A stretch of 64,000 nt of DNA from Sipunculus nudus. Its lineage: Eukaryota; Annelida; Sipuncula; Golfingiida; Sipunculidae. The notes beneath the pieces are model-generated. The model had not been told where the DNA came from, ran no database searches, and saw only the letters and a program-made list of their open reading frames with translations. Where the stretch lies: NCBI GenBank assembly GCA_026874595.1, contig CM049321.1:23307979-23371978 (forward strand). Direction: 5' to 3'. Shown here piece by piece: positions 59,289 to 64,000 of this stretch. A program made the translations under genes and the position numbers. Positions within the stretch are counted from its first letter, which is position 1. Each line of letters begins with the position of its first letter.

Positions 59289-62200
59289 ATATGGGTGAAA
59301 CCCTAACCCTTGAAATACAAGATGAGCATGCTGTGTCACAATATTAAAAATATGGCTGTCATATAGATATAGGTGAAACCCTAAACCTTGAAATACAAGA
59401 TGAGCACACTGTGTCACTGTACAATGTGCCTGTCACATAGATGTAGGTGAAACCCTAACCCTTGGAATACAAGATGAGCGTGCTATGTCACATTATTAAA
59501 AAAATTGCCTGTCACATAGATATGGGTGAAACCCTAACCCATGAAATTCAAGATGAGCATGCTTGGTCACACTAAATGTGGCTGTCATATAGATATGGGA
59601 AAACCATAACCTTTGAAAAACAAGATGCACACACTGTCACTGTAAAATATGCCTGTCACATAGATATGGGTGAAACCCAAACCCTTGAAATACAAGATGA
59701 GCACATTGAGTCACTGTAAAATGTGCCTGTCACATGGATATGGGTTGAACCCTAATCCTTGAAATACAAGATGAACATAGTGTGTCACAATACAGTGTGG
59801 CTGTCATATAGATATGGGTTGAACCCTAACCCTTGAAATACAAGATGAGCAAACTGTGTCACTGTTAAATGTGCCTGTTACATAGAAATGGGTGAAACCC
59901 TAACCCTTGAAATACAACATTTGCACACACTATCAAAGAAAATATACTCAGCAAATAGATACCGGTGAGGGTGAAACCCCACTAAAATGTGCCTGTCACA
60001 TAGATAAGGGTGATACTCTAACCCTAGAAACACAAGATGATCACACTGTGTCACAATACAATGTGGCTGTCATATTGATATGGGTGAAACCCTAACCCTT
60101 GAAATACAAAATGAACTCACTGTAAAATGTGCCTATCAAATAGATGTGGCTGAACCCCTAACCCTTGAAATACAAGATGAGCATGCTTTGTCATAATATT
60201 AAAATATGCCTGTCACATAGATATGGGTGAAACCCTAACCCTTGAAATACAAGATGAACACGCTGTCACTGTAAAATGTGCCTGTCAAATAGATGTGGCT
60301 GAAACCCTAACCCTTGAAATACAAGATGAGCATGCTATGTCATAATATTAAAAATATGCCTGTCACATAGATATGGGTGAACCCCTTACCCTTGAAGTTC
60401 AAGATGAGCATGCTGTGTCACAATAAAATGTGGCTGTCATATAGATATGGGTGAAATCATAACCTTTGAAATACAAGATGAACATAGTGTGTCACAATGC
60501 AATGTGGCTGTCATATAGATATGGGTCGAACCCTAACCCTTGAAATGCAAGATGAGCAAACCGTGTCACTGTTAAATGTGCCTGTCATATAGAAATGGGT
60601 GAAACCCTAACCCTTGAAATATAAGATGAGCACACTGTGTCACTGTACAATGTGCCTGTCATATAGATATGGGTGAAACCCTAACCCTTGAAATACAAGA
60701 TGAACACACTGTCACTGTAAAATGTGCCTATCAAATAGATGTGGCTGAAACCCTGACCCTTGAAATACAAGATGAGCATGCTATGTCAAAATATTAAAAA
60801 TATGCCTGTCACATAGATATTGGTGAAACCCTAACCCTTGAAATACAAAATGAACACACTGTCACTGTAAAATGTGCCTATCAAATAGATGTGGCTGAAC
60901 CCCTAACCCTTGAAATACAAGATGAGCATGCTATGTCATAATATTAAAATATGCCTGTCACATAGATATGGGTGAAACCTCAACCCTTGAAATACAAGAT
61001 GAACACACTGTCACTGTAAAATGTGCCTGTGAAATAGATGTGGCTGAAACCCTAACCCTTGAAATACAAGATGAGCATGCTATGTCATAATATTAAAAAT
61101 ATGCCTGTCACATAGATATGGGTGAACCCCTTACCCTTGAAGTTCAAGATGAGCATGCTGTGTCACAATATTAAAAATATGGCTGTCATATAGATATAGG
61201 TGAAACCTCAACCTTGAAATACAAGATGAGCACACTGTGTCACTGTACAATGTGCCTATCACATGGATATGGGTTAAACCCTAATCCTTGAAATACAAGA
61301 TGAACATAGTGTGTCACAATACAATGTGGCTGTCATATAGATATGAGTCGAACCCTAACCCTTGAAATACAAGATGAGCAAACCATGTCACTGTTAAATG
61401 TGCCTGTCACATAGAAATGGGTGAAATCCTAACCCTTGAAATATAAGATGAGCACACTGTGTCACTGTACAATGTGCCTGTCACATAGATATGGGTGAAA
61501 CCCTAACCCTTGAAATACAAGATGAGCGTACTTTGTCACAATATATTAAAAATATCCCGTCACATAGATATGGGTGAAATCCTAACCCTTGAAATACAAG
61601 ATGAGCACACTGTGTCACTGTAAAATGTGCCTGTCACATGGATATGGGTTGAACCCTAATCCTTGAAATACAAGATGAACATAGTGTGTCACAATACAGT
61701 GTGGCTGTCATATAGATATGGGTCGAACCCTAACCCTTGAAATACAAGATGAGCAAACAGTGTCACTGTTAAATGTGCCTGTTACATAGAAATGCGTGAA
61801 ACCCTAACCCTTGAAATACAAGATGAGCACACTGTGTCACTCAAAAATGTGCCTGTGTCATAGATATGGCCGAAACCCTGCCTTGAAATACAAGATGAGC
61901 ATGCTGTGTCACAATACTAAAAATATAGCTGTCATATAGATATGGGTGAAACCCTAACCCTTGAAATACAAGATGAGCATACTGTGTCACAATATTAAAA
62001 ATATGGCTGTCATATAGATAAAGGTGTAACCCTAACCCTTGAAATACAAGATGAGCACACTTTCTCACTTTACAATGTGCCTGTCACATAGATATGGCTG
62101 AACTCGTAACCCTTGAAATACAAGATGAGCACATTGAGTCACTGTAAAATGTGCCTGTCACATGGATATGGGTTGAACCCTAATCCTTGAAATACAAGAT

Positions 62201-64000
62201 GAACATAGTGTGTCACAATACAATGTGGCTGTCATATAGATATGGGTCGAACCCTAACCCTTGAAATACAAGATGAGCAAACCGTGTCACTATTAAATGT
62301 GCCTGTTACATAGAAATGGGTGAAACCCTAACCCTTGAAATACAAGATAAGCACACTGTGTAACTGTACAATGTGCCTGTCACATAGATAAAGGTGAAAC
62401 CCTAACCCTTGAAATACAACATTTGTACACACTATCAAAGAAAATATGCTCAGCAAATAGATACCGGTGAGGGTGAAACCCCACTAAAATATGCCTGTCA
62501 CATAGATAAGGGTGATTCTCTAACCCTAGAAACACAAGATGATCACACTGTGTCACAATACAATGTGGCTGTCATGTAGATATGAGTGAAGCCCTAACCC
62601 TTGAAATACAAGATGAACACACTGTCACTGTAAAATGTGCCTATCAAATAGATGTGGCTGAACCCCTAACCCTTAAAATACAAGATGAGCATGCTATGTC
62701 ATAATATTAAAATATGCCTGTCACATAGATATGGGTGAAACCCTAACCCTTGAAATACAAGATGAACACACTGTCACTGTAAAATGTGCCTGTCAAATAG
62801 ATGTGGCTGAAACCCTAACCCTTGAAATACAAGATGAGCATGCTATGTCATAATATTAAAAATATGCCTGTCACATAGATATGGGTGAACCCCTTACCCT
62901 TGAAGTTCAAGATGAGCATGCTGTGTCACAATAAAATGTGGCTGTCATATAGATATGGGTGAAATCATAACCTTTTAAATACAAGATGAGCACACTGCAT
63001 TACTGTACTATGTGCCTGTGACATAGTTATTGGTGAAAACCTAACCATTGAAATATTAGATGAACACACTGTGTCACTGTACTATGTGCCTGTCACATAA
63101 ATATGGCTGAAATCGTAACCCTTGAAATACAAGATGAGCATACTGTGTAACAATATTAAAAATATGGCTGTCTTACAGATATTGGTGAAATCCTAACCCT
63201 TGAAATACAAGATGAGCATACTGTGTCACAATATTTAAAATATGGCTGTCATATAGATATAGGTGAAACCCTAACCCTTGAAATACAAAGATGATCACAC
63301 TGTGTGACTATATTAAATATGCTTTTTACATAGATATGGGTGAAACTCTAAACCTTGAAATACAAGATGAGCATGCTATGTCACTGTACCATGTGCCTGT
63401 CACATAGATGTGGGTGAATCCCTAACCCTTGAAATACAAGTTGAGCATGCTGTGTCACAATATTAAAAATATGGCTGTCATATAGATAAAGGTGAAACCC
63501 TAACCCTTGAAATACAAGATGAGCACACTGTGTCACTGTACAATGTGCCTGTCACATGGATATGGGTTAAACCCTAATCCTTGAAATACAAGATGAACAT
63601 AGTGTGTCACAATACAATGTGGCTGTCATATAGATATGAGTCGAACCCTAACCCTTGAAATGCAAGATGAGCAAACGGTGTCATTGTTAAATGTGCCTGT
63701 CACATAGAAATGGGTGAAATCCTTACCCTTGAAATATAAGATGAGCACACTGTGTCACTGTACAATGTGCCTGTCACATAGATATGGGTGAAACCCTAAC
63801 CCTTGAAATACAAGATGAGCGTACTTTGTCACAATATTAAAAATATCCCTGTCACATAGATATGGGTGAAATCTTAACCCTTGAAATACAAGATGAGCAC
63901 ACTGTGTCACTGTAAAATGTGCCTGTCACATGGATATGGGTTAAACCCTAATCCTTGAAATACAAGATGAACATAGTGTGTCACAATACAATGTGGCTGT
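58837..64000 (+). repeat. Approximately 73-bp satellite with a CCCTAACCC core
   Basis: Monomers read about GTGCCTGTCACATAGATATG, GGTGAAACCCTAACCCTTG, AAATACAAGATGAGCACAC and TGTGTCACTGTAAAAT. There are several dozen, and they continue past the window edge. Variants (GGCTGTCATATAG, ATATTAAAAATATG, AGATGAACATAGTG) recur in a set order, giving longer-range periods such as 2502 bases between the two ATACCGGTGAGGG variants at about 59959 and 62461. The CCCTAACCC core resembles one and a half telomeric repeats. All frames inside are by-products. Confidence 0.93.

Noticed and set aside
57699-64000. CRISPR array or true telomere
   Set aside because: The monomers have no constant repeat with unique spacers, and the CCCTAA motif occurs once per 73 bp instead of in tandem; it is a eukaryotic satellite.

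Overview
This is a eukaryotic, AT-rich, intron-containing and repeat-dense window. No bacterial-type operon, ribosome binding site, CRISPR or phage structure was seen. A marine invertebrate genome, probably a mollusc (bivalve or gastropod), fits best. That is an inference from the mix of an L1/Tx1-like LINE, a Gypsy element with a SCAN-like Gag, a Helitron encoding protease, DUF6570 and PIF1-type helicase parts, tRNA-derived SINEs, the CGTCCGTCC repeat family and a PAN/C-type-lectin gene. Another lophotrochozoan or a lancelet is not excluded.

Layout. 1-1.0 kb is AT-rich with no gene. 1.0-4.9 kb is a decayed LINE ending in poly(A). 4.9-6.1 kb is a CpG-rich patch with a tRNA-derived SINE. A possible orphan exon lies at 6.37 kb. 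7.9-9.1 kb is the 5' end of a broken Gypsy element (LTR, proline-tRNA primer site, Gag). 9.1-14.5 kb is mostly non-coding with decayed dispersed repeats.

14.6-22.6 kb holds the best host gene, on the + strand. Five exons encode a Cys-rich PAN/apple-like module, a short linker and a full C-type lectin domain. Every splice site is canonical and all phases fit. Its introns carry long (AT)n tracts. The 5' exon with a signal peptide is not securely found.

24.6-26.9 kb is an approximately 340-bp tandem array headed by a short hairpin and CGTCCGTCC. 27-29 kb shows nothing convincing. 29.6-34.7 kb is a Helitron coding block with stops, frameshifts and an apparent loss of the Rep (HUH) part. Its helicase reading frame runs directly into a 6.4-kb ACGT-rich satellite (315-bp half-units paired as 630-bp units, about 34.7-41.1 kb). 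That is followed at once by an unrelated approximately 340-bp satellite (41.2-45.1 kb).

45-48 kb is largely empty. 48.0-49.7 kb is a complete non-autonomous hAT element with 11-bp terminal inverted repeats and a perfect 8-bp target duplication, and it contains a SINE. 49.7-57 kb is AT-rich with simple repeats and two more copies of the hairpin/CGTCCGTCC family. 57.0-59.3 kb is a nearly perfect 1138-bp tandem duplication. From 57.7 kb to the window edge an approximately 73-bp satellite runs, each monomer carrying a telomere-like CCCTAACCC core.

Apart from the lectin gene, almost everything recognisable is a mobile element or satellite. The three large arrays (24.7, 34.7-45 and 57.7-64 kb) make this look like a low-recombination or heterochromatic segment. 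The coding remnants do not form a pathway. The lectin gene would act alone as a secreted or surface recognition protein.
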